The notes below the pieces were generated by a model. That model ran no database searches and was not told where the DNA came from. It saw nothing but the letters and a program-made list of their open reading frames with translations. The position numbers were made by a program, and so were the translations under genes. This document shows positions 7,706 through 15,628 of a DNA stretch of 43,175 nt, one piece after another. Source of the stretch: Desulfobacterales bacterium (GTDB taxonomy: Bacteria; Desulfobacterota; Desulfobacteria; Desulfobacterales; Desulfobacteraceae); the NCBI GenBank assembly GCA_022361395.1, contig JAKSAX010000101.1:1-43175 (forward strand), written 5' to 3'. How positions within the stretch are numbered: position 1 is the stretch's first letter; every line of letters starts with the position of its first letter.

Positions 7706-8989
7706 TTATAGCAGTCCTTCCACACGTTTTACCGCGCAAAAGTCCCCGCACATGGTGCAGACCCCGTCTTCGGACGGCTGCGAACTCTCCTTGTAGGCCC
7801 TGGCCTTTTTGGGATCCAGGGAGGCGGCGAACTGGCCTTCCCAGTCCAGGGCCTTCCTGGCCCTGCTCATGGTCAGATCCTTGTCACCGGCTCCCGGAAT
7901 TCCCTTGGCCAGATCCCCTGCATGGGCGGCAATTTTGGATGCGATAATCCCCTCCTTGACATCATCCACAGAGGGCAGGCGCAGATGTTCGGCAGGCGTC
8001 ACATAGCAGAGGAAATCCGCACCGTGCATGGCTGCAAGGGCGCCCCCGATGGCAGAGGTGATATGATCATACCCAGGGGCAATGTCGGTGACCAGCGGCC
8101 CCAGCACGTAAAACGGGGCGTTGTGGCAGAGTTTTTTCTGGATTTTCATGTTCATCTCCACCTCGTGGAGGGGCACATGGCCCGGCCCTTCGATCATCAC
8201 CTGGACATTCCTGTCCCAGGCCCGTTTGGTCAGTTCGCCCAGGGTGATGAGCTCCTGGATCTGGGGGGCGTCCGTGCTGTCTTTGATGGCGCCCGGACGG
8301 AGTCCGTCACCCAGGCTGATACAAATATCGTACTTTTCGCAGATATCCAGCAGACGGTCAAAGTGCTCGTAAAAGGGATTTTCAGTACCTGTTTTTTTCA
8401 TCCATTCAAAGAGAATGGCGCCGCCGCGGCTGACGATCCCGCAGAGCCTGGGATTCTTCTCTATGGTCTTTGCAGCCTTAAGGTTCAGCCCGGCATGGAT
8501 GGTTACAAAATCAATCCCGTTTTTTCCATGGATTTCCACGGTTTCAAACCAGTCGTCAATGGTCAGCTCTTCGGTCGGTTTTCCCGTCCGGGTCAGGGTG
8601 TCGTAAATGGGCACACTGCCGATCATCACGGGAACCTCTGCCACCAGGCGTTTCCTGAACGCTTCGGTATCCCCTGACACACTCAGGTCCATGATGGCGT
8701 CTGCGTTGTACTCCAGGGCCAGTTTGGCCTTGTTCATCTCAGAATCAAAGGAGCAGACATCCCTGGACACCCCCAGGTTGACATTGATCTTGGTTTTCAA
8801 CCCGTGGCCGACACCCGCAGCCCTGATGCCGAAGTGGTTCTTATTGGCAGGGATGGCAATGGAGCCGTCTGCCACACGCGCCACAAGGTCTTCCCTTGAA
8901 ATGGATTCATTTTCAAGGACCTGTTCCATCTGGGGGGTGACGATGCCTTTTCTGGCCGCATCCATCTGGGTGGTGTATGTTTCAGTCAT
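7706..8989 (-). CDS. thiC: Phosphomethylpyrimidine synthase ThiC
   Basis: A 427-residue noncanonical radical SAM enzyme converting aminoimidazole ribotide to HMP phosphate, the pyrimidine half of thiamin. The C-terminal [4Fe-4S] motif CTMCGDFC (CxxCx4C) is present, along with MIEGPGHVPL and YVTPAEHLRLPSVDDV. It is the short form (~430 residues) common in anaerobes, lacking the N-terminal domain of the ~630-residue E. coli protein. AGGAGAGTAAA precedes the ATG. It is last in the thiSGHFEC operon. The BzaF paralogue at 15629 shares this fold, but operon context and the TPP riboswitch make this the thiamin enzyme. Confidence 0.93.
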   Translation of the reverse strand: MTETYTTQMDAARKGIVTPQMEQVLENESISREDLVARVADGSIAIPANKNHFGIRAAGVGHGLKTKINVNLGVSRDVCSFDSEMNKAKLALEYNADAIMDLSVSGDTEAFRKRLVAEVPVMIGSVPIYDTLTRTGKPTEELTIDDWFETVEIHGKNGIDFVTIHAGLNLKAAKTIEKNPRLCGIVSRGGAILFEWMKKTGTENPFYEHFDRLLDICEKYDICISLGDGLRPGAIKDSTDAPQIQELITLGELTKRAWDRNVQVMIEGPGHVPLHEVEMNMKIQKKLCHNAPFYVLGPLVTDIAPGYDHITSAIGGALAAMHGADFLCYVTPAEHLRLPSVDDVKEGIIASKIAAHAGDLAKGIPGAGDKDLTMSRARKALDWEGQFAASLDPKKARAYKESSQPSEDGVCTMCGDFCAVKRVEGLL

Positions 8990-8990
8990 T

Positions 8991-9638
8991 TTACTCTCCT
9001 ATAATATTTCTCAGTTCTTTGATCCGTTCTTTAATATCAGGTGCACTGATGATCTCAGTCACCAGGCAGATGGTTGCGGCACCACGATCGGCCACCGCTT
9101 TTATGTTGTTACGTTTGATCCCGCCGATAGCCACAAAGGGAATGCTGTGGGTGGCGACAACATGATCCAGGTACTCAAACCCCACGGCATCACAGACATC
9201 TTCCTTGGTCTGGGTGGTAAAAACAGGCCCCACCCCGATATAGTCCGCCCCGTCCTCAACCGCCCGGGCAGCCTGCTCAGGCGTATGGGTTGAGCAGCCG
9301 ACCATGAGGTCCGGGGCCAGCTGTTTCACGGCAGTCACCGGCAGGTCCTCCTGCCCCACATGCACCCCGTCCGCCCCCACCATCAGGGCGATATCCAAAA
9401 AATCATTCACAATAAAGGGCACGCCTGCACCGGCTGTGATTTTCCGGATCTCCCGGCACTCGGCCAGCATATCCCTCCGGTCTTTTTTATGGGCCTTTTC
9501 ACGGTATTGGAGGATATCAATTCCCCCGTCCACAAGCAGCCTTGCCGTCTCCACATTGGACCGCCCCAGAGAAAACGCCTCACCAAGAATCCCGTAAATC
9601 CCCTTGGGGAGTCCGGGTCTATCCGATTGATCCGTCAT
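8991..9638 (-). CDS. thiE: Thiamin-phosphate synthase ThiE
   Basis: A 215-residue TIM-barrel enzyme joining HMP-PP and the thiazole phosphate to give thiamin phosphate. Family motifs seen are LQYREKAHKKD, NDFLDIALMVGADGVHVGQEDLP, the diphosphate-binding GCSTHTPEQA, GVGPVFTTQTK and PFVAIGGI. GAGGAGGGAAAT precedes the ATG, and the start overlaps the thiF stop by 4 bp (ATGA). No ThiD or HMP kinase gene is seen in the window, so that step is encoded elsewhere. Confidence 0.93.
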   Translation of the reverse strand: MTDQSDRPGLPKGIYGILGEAFSLGRSNVETARLLVDGGIDILQYREKAHKKDRRDMLAECREIRKITAGAGVPFIVNDFLDIALMVGADGVHVGQEDLPVTAVKQLAPDLMVGCSTHTPEQAARAVEDGADYIGVGPVFTTQTKEDVCDAVGFEYLDHVVATHSIPFVAIGGIKRNNIKAVADRGAATICLVTEIISAPDIKERIKELRNIIGE

Positions 9639-10177
9639 ATTTCCCTCCTCTTACTTATCCATTCCAATACTTTGCCTGCCATTAGAGCCGCAATAATCCC
9701 GATTTTCGGCGGGAACAGCACCCCATCCCTCACATCGGTCGTAAAATCACCGACAATACGGCAATTGCCTATCTTCCGGACCCGGACCGCATCCAGATCC
9801 CTTCCGGCAATGCCCGAGGCACAGACCATGGGTATATCTGCAGCGGACAACTCCTCAACAAGATGCTTTTTGGCAACGGGATCATCAAAGCCTTCCACAA
9901 CCAGGTCACAGTCTTTGAAAACAGAAAGGCTTTCCCCCGGGGCCAGGCGGTGATGCACCACGTCCACATCCATATCCGGGTATATTTTTTTTAAATTATC
10001 CCTCAGGCATTTCACCTTGGGACGGCCGATCTGATCAACCCCGTAGAACTGGCGGTTTAAATTTGAAGACTCCACCCGGTCAAAATCAACCACCCGGATC
10101 CGGGAAACCCCGGCCTGGGCCAGGTACCGGGCCACATTGGACCCGATCCCGCCGGCCCCGGCAATTCCGATAATCAT
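9635..10177 (-). CDS. thiF: ThiS adenylyltransferase ThiF-like (short form)
   Basis: A 180-residue E1-like adenylating enzyme that would activate the ThiS C-terminal glycine for sulfur transfer. The nucleotide-binding GAGGIGSNVARYLAQAG lies at the N-terminus, followed by VVDFDRVESSNLNRQFY. It is shorter than E. coli ThiF (~250 residues) and lacks the CxxC zinc ligands, as in the short ThiF forms of anaerobes. The ATG follows the thiH stop TAA without a gap, and GGGAG within thiH serves as ribosome site. It sits between thiH and thiE, with a 4-bp overlap to the latter. Confidence 0.85.
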   Translation of the reverse strand: MIIGIAGAGGIGSNVARYLAQAGVSRIRVVDFDRVESSNLNRQFYGVDQIGRPKVKCLRDNLKKIYPDMDVDVVHHRLAPGESLSVFKDCDLVVEGFDDPVAKKHLVEELSAADIPMVCASGIAGRDLDAVRVRKIGNCRIVGDFTTDVRDGVLFPPKIGIIAALMAGKVLEWISKRREI

Positions 10178-11341
10178 TTAAAAAATCTCCCAGTCTTTGA
10201 ACACAGGCTGGTACCCGCTGGCCCGGATCATTTCGGTAATTTCGGAAACACTCCTGTTGTCGGTGATTTCAAACTGGACCGTGGTATCCGGGTTTTTTGC
10301 TCCCGGTCCGCCGGGCTCGCCGCTGCTTGCCCCTGGATTCCGGACCAGATAACCGCCCACATCTGTTTTGGAACCGGCAGAGTACCTGGTCGCCCCCAGA
10401 TGAATCAGCCTGTCCCTGAATGCGGCAGATTCCCGTGTGGACACCGTTATCCCCAGCCGCGGCATGAACAGCCGCCAGGCCAGCATGGTCTGGACAAAGG
10501 CGGCGTCAGATAAATGATTTTTAGGGGCGATCCCCCCTTCCGCCTTTGTCATCCGGGGCAGGGACAGGGAAACCTCCACATGGGGAAACTCCTGCTCCAG
10601 GTACCTGGCGTGGAGTCCGGCCATAAAGGCCTCTGCCCCGGGTTTTCCAAGACCGAAAAGGGTACCGATATTCAAGGCTCTAAAACCGGCCCTGGCGCCC
10701 CTTTCAGGTGTGAGCAGGCGAAAGGCGTAATCGGATTTGGGTCCTTTGGGGTGGACCTCTTTATACAGGGCCTGGTCATAGACCTCCTGGTAAACGGTCA
10801 GGGAATCCGCCCCGGCCTCACTCAACTGCCTGTAATCCGCCTCTTCCATGGGGAACATCTCCAGTGCAATGGAAGAAAAGTGCCGGGCCAATATGGAAAC
10901 CGCCTCTTCAAGATAGCCCATGGGGGTTTTGGCCGGGGCCTCTCCGGTGAGCACCAGAATATGGCGGATGCCCAAGTCGGCGATGGCCTTTGCCTCGGTC
11001 TCGATCTCTTCCATGGTCAGGCGGGTCCTGGGAAAGTCGGTCACGGCATTAAAGCCGCAATAGGTACAATGGTTGGAACAGAAATCGGAAATATACATGG
11101 GCGCATACAGGCCGATGGTCCGTCCGAAATACTGGAGGGTAAGCTCCCTGGCCTTCTGCGCCATGGGCTCAAGAAACTCTGCAGCCGCCGGCGACAACAG
11201 GTTGAGCAGGTCATAGACATCAAGGCGGTTCATATCCCCGGCCTTACCCAGACTGGTCCCCACATCCACGGGGGTAACCCCCTGAAAATATCCGTCAAAA
11301 TCAAAGGATTGATATTGGTCTGCCAGATCTAAAAAGGACAT
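10178..11341 (-). CDS. thiH: 2-iminoacetate synthase ThiH
   Basis: A 387-residue radical SAM tyrosine lyase producing dehydroglycine and p-cresol from tyrosine for the thiazole ring, the anaerobic alternative to glycine oxidase ThiO. The cluster motif CSNHCTYCGF (CxxxCxxC) lies near residue 90, followed by a typical TIM-barrel with ILVLTGEAP. An internal stretch near residue 345 (GASSGEPGGPGAKNP) looks like a low-complexity insertion. AAGGGAGTAAACC precedes the ATG. It is in the middle of the thi operon. Confidence 0.92.
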   Translation of the reverse strand: MSFLDLADQYQSFDFDGYFQGVTPVDVGTSLGKAGDMNRLDVYDLLNLLSPAAAEFLEPMAQKARELTLQYFGRTIGLYAPMYISDFCSNHCTYCGFNAVTDFPRTRLTMEEIETEAKAIADLGIRHILVLTGEAPAKTPMGYLEEAVSILARHFSSIALEMFPMEEADYRQLSEAGADSLTVYQEVYDQALYKEVHPKGPKSDYAFRLLTPERGARAGFRALNIGTLFGLGKPGAEAFMAGLHARYLEQEFPHVEVSLSLPRMTKAEGGIAPKNHLSDAAFVQTMLAWRLFMPRLGITVSTRESAAFRDRLIHLGATRYSAGSKTDVGGYLVRNPGASSGEPGGPGAKNPDTTVQFEITDNRSVSEITEMIRASGYQPVFKDWEIF

Positions 11342-11344
11342 GGT

Positions 11345-12118
11345 TTACTCCCTTAAAAACCCGGTCAGCGGGGATGATGCCCGGGCAGTAACACTTTGCC
11401 CGGCAAGCCTTGCCCTGTATGCCGTGCGCCCGGCCTCAACGGCCAGGGCAAAGGCGCGGCCGGCCATGGACGGATCCTGTGCCGTGGCGATTGCGGTATT
11501 GACCAGTACGGCGTCCGCCCCCATCTCCATGGCTTCGGCAGCCTGGGAGGGTTTGCCGATACCGGCATCCACAATCACGGGCAGCCTGCCGGTGTCAATA
11601 ATCCGCTGAATCATGGGGTGCATCTCAAGGCCCCGGTTGGACCCTATGGGGGAGCCAAGGGGCATGACTGCGGCAGCACCGGCATCCTGCAGCTGACGGG
11701 CCACTGTTATATCCGGCATCATATAGGGAAGGACCACAAATCCTTCTTTGGCCAGGATCTCAGTGGCCTTCAGGGTTTCATGGTTATCCGGCAGCAGGAA
11801 CTGCATATCCGTGATCACCTCAATCTTGATGAACTCCCCGCATCCGGCCTCCCTTGCGATCCTGGCGATACGGACAGCCTCCTCTGCCGTACGGGCTCCG
11901 GAGGTGTTGGGCAGCAAGGTCACTGTCTCCGGGATATGGGACAGGATATTATCCTGGGCATCCGCTCCGGGATCCACCCGGCGAAGGGCCACGGTAATCA
12001 TTTCCGATTTGCTGGCCTCCAGCATGGGGGTGATAAGGGTTTTTGACGCAAATTTTCCGGTACCGGTAAGCAACCGGCTGGAAAAGGTTTTCGGGCCAAG
12101 GGTTAACAGGTCTTCCAT
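11345..12118 (-). CDS. thiG: Thiazole synthase ThiG
   Basis: A 257-residue TIM-barrel enzyme assembling the thiazole phosphate from deoxyxylulose 5-phosphate, dehydroglycine and ThiS thiocarboxylate. Features include [10 protein letters not shown], the Schiff-base lysine region [67 protein letters not shown] gives a strong ribosome site. It follows thiS by 3 bp and precedes thiH by 3 bp. Confidence 0.94.
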   Translation of the reverse strand: MEDLLTLGPKTFSSRLLTGTGKFASKTLITPMLEASKSEMITVALRRVDPGADAQDNILSHIPETVTLLPNTSGARTAEEAVRIARIAREAGCGEFIKIEVITDMQFLLPDNHETLKATEILAKEGFVVLPYMMPDITVARQLQDAGAAAVMPLGSPIGSNRGLEMHPMIQRIIDTGRLPVIVDAGIGKPSQAAEAMEMGADAVLVNTAIATAQDPSMAGRAFALAVEAGRTAYRARLAGQSVTARASSPLTGFLRE

Positions 12119-12121
12119 GGT

Positions 12122-12319
12122 TTATCCTCCTCCCACGAAGTTGAGCAGTTCAACGGTATCCCCGTCACGCACCGGGGTTGCGGCCCAACTGGCTTGTTTA
12201 ATTACATTCAGATTGTGTTCAATGACCAGGGATGAGGGATCAAGCCCCTGTGAGTCTACAAGGGCGGCGAGATCGGGACTCTCCGTGTCAACGGAAGAGC
12301 CGTTTAAAATAATTTTCAT
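12122..12319 (-). CDS. thiS: Sulfur carrier protein ThiS
   Basis: A 65-residue ubiquitin-like sulfur carrier ending in NFVGGG, whose C-terminal glycine is adenylated by ThiF and converted to a thiocarboxylate. The core MKIILNGSSVD and VRDGDTVELLNFV fits ThiS. The track ORF starts at 12352, but CGGAGGTGTT directly before ATG 12319 shows the true start. It is the first gene after the TPP riboswitch. The terminus has three glycines where most family members have two. Confidence 0.9.
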   Translation of the reverse strand: MKIILNGSSVDTESPDLAALVDSQGLDPSSLVIEHNLNVIKQASWAATPVRDGDTVELLNFVGGG

Positions 12320-12423
12320 AACACCTCCGGCAAATTTAAATACCCCGAACATTCAGGGTAAGGTAACCGGGGATGATCTGATGGAAACTACAGGCGGGAA
12401 TACTAAAAAAGACTCTCTATAAC

Positions 12424-12531
12424 GCTATACACTTTCCCTACGCCGGTATTAACCGTATCAGGTTCCAAGGGTTGAAGGCCTGCCTTCTCTCAGCAAAAAG
12501 CACCCCCAGTGAACTTGGAGGAGTGTATATG
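12424..12531 (-). ncRNA. TPP riboswitch (THI element)
   Basis: Read on the minus strand, the conserved blocks appear in order: GGGGGTGC, GCTGAGA, ACCCTTGGAACCTGATACGG and the 3' end GCGTAGGGAAA. A closing P1 stem is formed by TATACAC and GTGTATA. It lies about 105 nt upstream of thiS and should repress thiSGHFEC when thiamin pyrophosphate is abundant. Confidence 0.95.
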
Positions 12532-12550
12532 ATTTGGATGGCGTTGTCAA
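12524..12550 (-). promoter_or_regulatory. Candidate promoter of the thi operon
   Basis: On the minus strand TTGACA (12545-12550) and TATACA (12524-12529) are 15 bp apart, a short but usable spacing. Transcription would start right at the 5' edge of the TPP riboswitch; the -10 overlaps the P1 strand, so the exact start is uncertain. Confidence 0.4.
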
Positions 12551-12602
12551 ACTGAAATATCAGATATCAGTTGACGCGGTGGGAGAGGGATAAGCGGGAG
12601 CC

Positions 12603-12637
12603 GCTTGAACAGCCGTTCCTGTTTTGGCTGTTCAAGC
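12603..12637. terminator. Strong hairpin between small ORF and thi promoter
   Basis: A perfect 12-bp stem, GCTTGAACAGCC / GGCTGTTCAAGC, encloses an 11-nt loop. There is no clear U-tract. It lies just after the stop of the small minus-strand ORF at 12661-12855 and before the thi promoter, so it may insulate the two. Confidence 0.5.
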
Positions 12638-12660
12638 AGACCCCGCGGTTTTCGGTGCTT

Positions 12661-12855
12661 TTATACATGTCCGCCAAGGAATCCGGGCGGTTCATTCCGG
12701 GAGCATGCCCGGGAAACGCTGGGGATGGAATCTTCGATGCTGTATGCAAAAGATTCAAGTTCGGCCTGACGCTTTTCATCAGCTTCCCTTACAATATTTC
12801 TGCATTCGCCTTCGTCACAATGTCCGGTTATATCTCTTGAGGGTATTTGTGCCAT
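12661..12855 (-). CDS. Hypothetical 64-residue protein
   Basis: The reading frame starts at ATG 12855, behind GAGGAGAGATATC, rather than at the track start 12870. The protein is hydrophilic: DITGHCDEGECRNIVREADEKRQAELESFAYSIEDSIPS in the middle, ending PPGFLGGHV. Two cysteines (HCDEGEC) are close together. I do not recognise a family. Support comes from the good ribosome site and a hairpin downstream. It overlaps other frames on the plus strand that have no ribosome site. It could be a chance ORF. Confidence 0.4.
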   Translation of the reverse strand: MAQIPSRDITGHCDEGECRNIVREADEKRQAELESFAYSIEDSIPSVSRACSRNEPPGFLGGHV

Positions 12856-12953
12856 GATATCTCTCCTCATTTATCTGAATTTAAAGCCGTTTTTTTTCGG
12901 CCAGGTTGAGGATAAAATAACCACCAACAAAAGTTCGTCAAGGCTAATTTTTA

Positions 12954-12982
12954 TTGACAATCAAAACCATTGCGAATATAAC
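12954..12982 (+). promoter_or_regulatory. Sigma-70 promoter of the HD-GYP gene
   Basis: A perfect -35 TTGACA (12954-12959) is followed after 17 bp by TATAAC (12977-12982), 44 bp upstream of the GTG start at 13027. This is the best housekeeping promoter in the window. Confidence 0.7.
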
Positions 12983-13026
12983 TCGAAACCGGGACAAAAA
13001 GTAAACAGAATATAAGGAAAATTTCA

Positions 13027-13701
13027 GTGAAAGAAACCCTGGCAACCAAAGTGCTGCACCAGTTTTCAGAATCCCTGGGTGCGGCCATAGATGCCAAGGA
13101 TCCCTTTACCAGCCTTCACAGCGAGGAGGTGGCGGAAATCTCACATTCCATTGCCCTGTCCATGGGACTTGATACCCGGGAGGCAGACCTCATCCATGTG
13201 GCAGGACATCTTCACGATATCGGAAAAATAGGGATACCTGACGACATCCTGAAAAAAAAGGAACCGCTCACAGACCTGGACTGGAAGTTTATCCGAAGAC
13301 ATCCGGATATCGGAGCGGATATTCTCAAACCGGTTGAGGCTTTGGCTGACAGCGGTATCGTTGACCTGGTAAGACATCACCATGAACGGTTTGACGGACA
13401 GGGCTACCCCTGCCGGTTAAAGGGAGAGACCATTCCCCTGGGCGCAAGGATCATTGCCCTTGCAGATGCCCTGTCTGCCATTTTACAGAACAGGCCTTAC
13501 CGGCCGGCAAGAAAATTTGAGGAGGCTGTTGCTGAGATTATCAACTGCAGTGAGACCCAGTTTGATCCCGGGGTTGTGGCGGCATTTCTCAGGATAAAGG
13601 ACGAGGTCCGGTCCATTCTGACCTATTTAAACCCGGATCCTCTGGGTTCTGTTAATTCTTTGGATCCGGCGGATCCGGAGGATATGGCAGTTCAGGCCTA
13701 G
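13027..13701 (+). CDS. HD-GYP domain protein, probable cyclic-di-GMP phosphodiesterase
   Basis: A 224-residue stand-alone HD-GYP domain without receiver or sensor. It shows the HD metal site GHLHDIGKIGIPD, then RRHPDIGADIL and the signature HHHERFDGQGYP, followed by ARIIALADALSAI. Family members hydrolyse cyclic di-GMP or related cyclic dinucleotides. The normally acidic residue in the 'DRPYR' segment is Asn (QNRPYRPA). Start is GTG 13027 behind AAGGAAAATTTCA. The gene is convergent with the class III cyclase gene, the two stops only 11 bp apart, so both encode nucleotide second-messenger enzymes. Confidence 0.85.
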   Translation: MKETLATKVLHQFSESLGAAIDAKDPFTSLHSEEVAEISHSIALSMGLDTREADLIHVAGHLHDIGKIGIPDDILKKKEPLTDLDWKFIRRHPDIGADILKPVEALADSGIVDLVRHHHERFDGQGYPCRLKGETIPLGARIIALADALSAILQNRPYRPARKFEEAVAEIINCSETQFDPGVVAAFLRIKDEVRSILTYLNPDPLGSVNSLDPADPEDMAVQA

Positions 13702-13712
13702 GGCCGTGATAC

Positions 13713-15269
13713 TCACCCCAGATCTTTGGGCAGGGAGTATACCCGCACAGGATCGGATTTGCCTTTTACACTGGTTTCGGGCATGGGTATAAAATCGTAC
13801 CGGTTTTTAAGCCTGGCCTGCATCTCTTCGCTGACAAGGATGTCTGTACGAAACTCCTTGGTCAGCCCCTGGATTCTTGAGGCCATGTTGACTGTATCCC
13901 CGATCAATGAATAGGCCGACCTGTAGGCACTGCCGATGTTGGCCGCCAGGACCGGTCCGGTATGAATGCCTACCCCGTGGGCGATGGGGGGCATGCCCCG
14001 GACTTCAAACCTCTTGTTGAGCAGTTCCAGCCGCCCCCGCATTTCCAGGGCGGTTTTTACGGCATCTGCCTCATGGCCCTCCCTGGCCACAGGCGCACCG
14101 AACACCGCCTCCACCTCATCGCCGATAAACTGGAGGATCAGGCCGTCATTCCTGTCTATGGCCCTGGAGATCTCATTAAAATAGGAGTTGAGCATATAGA
14201 TCAGTTCCTTGGCCGGGGTTACGGCCACCAGGGGGGTAAAATTTCTCAGGTCCGCAAATAGGATGGTGGCCTCCTTTCTCTCCCCGTCCAGGGGCACCTT
14301 TCCCGAAAGGATCTCATCCCTGATCCTCCGGTCCACATACTTACCAAAGGTATCCTTAATGAGTTCCCGTTCCACCAGTCCCTGGTTCATGGCGTTGAGC
14401 ATCTCCCCTGCAAACCCGATCTCATCGTTTGTCAAGACCTGTGCCTTTTGGGAAAAATCCCCTTTTTTCACATGGGCCATGACCCTGATAATCTCTGCCA
14501 CCGGCCGTTTCAGGTGGTGCAGCACCAAAAAGGAGAAAGCAACGGCAACCACCATGAAAACAGCGCTTTCCCGTATAATGGTATCATCAAGGCGCTGGAC
14601 CAGGTCAAGCAGGGACATTTCATCCATCATCTGCATCTGCCGGAACCTGTGAATGGTTATGTGGATAAAGGCCAGGGGAACTATGGAAACGGCAAAGATA
14701 AGAGAGGTAAACCGCACCCGCAGGCTGATGGATTTCACCCCCTGGACAGTGGACAGGTCGCCCTTTGGAAAAAACAGGGGAATACGGGTGTGCTGGGAAA
14801 CATGCTCAACCCAGAAAAATGCCAGTGTCACAGTGATCAGCCCGCTGCCAAGCCCGACCCAGATCCCACCCGGGGTTCCCACGGCCCAGAACAGGAAGGA
14901 GCCCAGCAGCCAGACAATGATGTCCATGATGACAATGAAATAAGGCTCGTTAAGTACACGGCGACGCGCCTTTTCCAGCAGCCCGGGATCTGCCGGTTCA
15001 CTCCGGTGAAAGGCTGTCAGGCACTGCCGTATGGACCGCTCATACAAAACAATCAGTACAGACATGATCACGGTCATAACAGCGCCGTAGGACAGGTCCA
15101 GATAATAGACCATGATCAGGACCTCTTCAGGGGCATCCCCCACCCGGTTATCAAAGAAGATGTTGGTCATCCAGTCGCCGACAAGCAAGGCAAAGGTATT
15201 GCCGATGATGACCTCATTGGCGACGTAAAATTTGTAGAACTTGTTTTTTATCAGTCTGGCCTGGTTCAT
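13713..15269 (-). CDS. Membrane-bound class III adenylate/guanylate cyclase with HAMP
   Basis: About 518 residues. The N-terminal half carries four or more membrane segments (FALLVGDWMTNIFF, AVMTVIMSVLIVLY, IVIMDIIVWLLGSFLFWAVG, LIFAVSIVPLAFIHI and FMVVAVAFSFLVLHH). A HAMP linker follows (PVAEIIRVMAHVKKGDFSQKAQ), and then the cyclase domain with both metal aspartates in ILFADLRNFT and FIGDEVEAVFGAP, plus SLIGDTVNMASRI. The usual lysine two before the IGD motif is Gln. The track starts at GTG 15461, but residues 1-60 of that ORF are only the complement of the cobalamin riboswitch; ATG 15269 is preferred although its ribosome site is weak. Confidence 0.82.
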   Translation of the reverse strand: MNQARLIKNKFYKFYVANEVIIGNTFALLVGDWMTNIFFDNRVGDAPEEVLIMVYYLDLSYGAVMTVIMSVLIVLYERSIRQCLTAFHRSEPADPGLLEKARRRVLNEPYFIVIMDIIVWLLGSFLFWAVGTPGGIWVGLGSGLITVTLAFFWVEHVSQHTRIPLFFPKGDLSTVQGVKSISLRVRFTSLIFAVSIVPLAFIHITIHRFRQMQMMDEMSLLDLVQRLDDTIIRESAVFMVVAVAFSFLVLHHLKRPVAEIIRVMAHVKKGDFSQKAQVLTNDEIGFAGEMLNAMNQGLVERELIKDTFGKYVDRRIRDEILSGKVPLDGERKEATILFADLRNFTPLVAVTPAKELIYMLNSYFNEISRAIDRNDGLILQFIGDEVEAVFGAPVAREGHEADAVKTALEMRGRLELLNKRFEVRGMPPIAHGVGIHTGPVLAANIGSAYRSAYSLIGDTVNMASRIQGLTKEFRTDILVSEEMQARLKNRYDFIPMPETSVKGKSDPVRVYSLPKDLG

Positions 15270-15373
15270 GATGTCCGAATAATCGGCCAATCCCCCTGGT
15301 TTGTAAAGACATTTTACAAAAATATTGACCTTGGGGCCGAACCGGTGTAATTTATCAGCCCATAATTTGTTGC

Positions 15374-15512
15374 GGAAATCCGGCCAACGGAACACGGTGA
15401 AATCCCGTGACGGTCCCGCCGCTGTAATCGGAAATATCTGATCTGCCATGCCACTGGTCACCCGGGAAGGTGCAGATTCAGGTCTAACGCCGTAAGTCAG
15501 AAGACGAGCCGG
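15374..15512 (+). ncRNA. Cobalamin riboswitch upstream of bzaF-cobT
   Basis: Conserved blocks of the adenosylcobalamin aptamer appear in order: GGAACACGGTGAAATCCCGTGACGG, TCCCGCCGCTGTAATCGG, GCCACTGG, CCCGGGAAGG, and the 3' B12-box region GTAAGTCAGAAGACG. It sits about 115 nt upstream of bzaF. The gap to the ribosome site contains a TGATCTAGATCA palindrome and a weak hairpin (CTTGC/GCAAG); the platform type is unclear. High B12 should repress bzaF and cobT. Confidence 0.92.
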
Positions 15513-15628
15513 AGCTTCCCTTAAGCTTTGTAAAACTTGATGGTAAAGGGTTTTGTAGGATGTAACGTCTTGCAGAGCCTTTTTCGGTTTTGCAGGGCAA
15601 GCTGATCTAGATCAATAGCGAGGAGACT

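Noticed and set aside
7922-8677. 251-residue plus-strand ORF opposite thiC
   Set aside because: Lies entirely within thiC on the other strand, which has intact motifs and a strong ribosome site.
10514-11332. 272-residue plus-strand ORF opposite thiH
   Set aside because: Shadow of thiH; no domain and Gly/His-rich composition.
14448-15350. 300-residue plus-strand ORF opposite the cyclase gene
   Set aside because: Shadow of the cyclase membrane and HAMP region, His/Gln-rich, no recognisable domain.
15270-15461. Extended N-terminus of the cyclase from GTG 15461
   Set aside because: Residues encoded there are mostly the complement of conserved cobalamin riboswitch sequence, so translation of it is unlikely.
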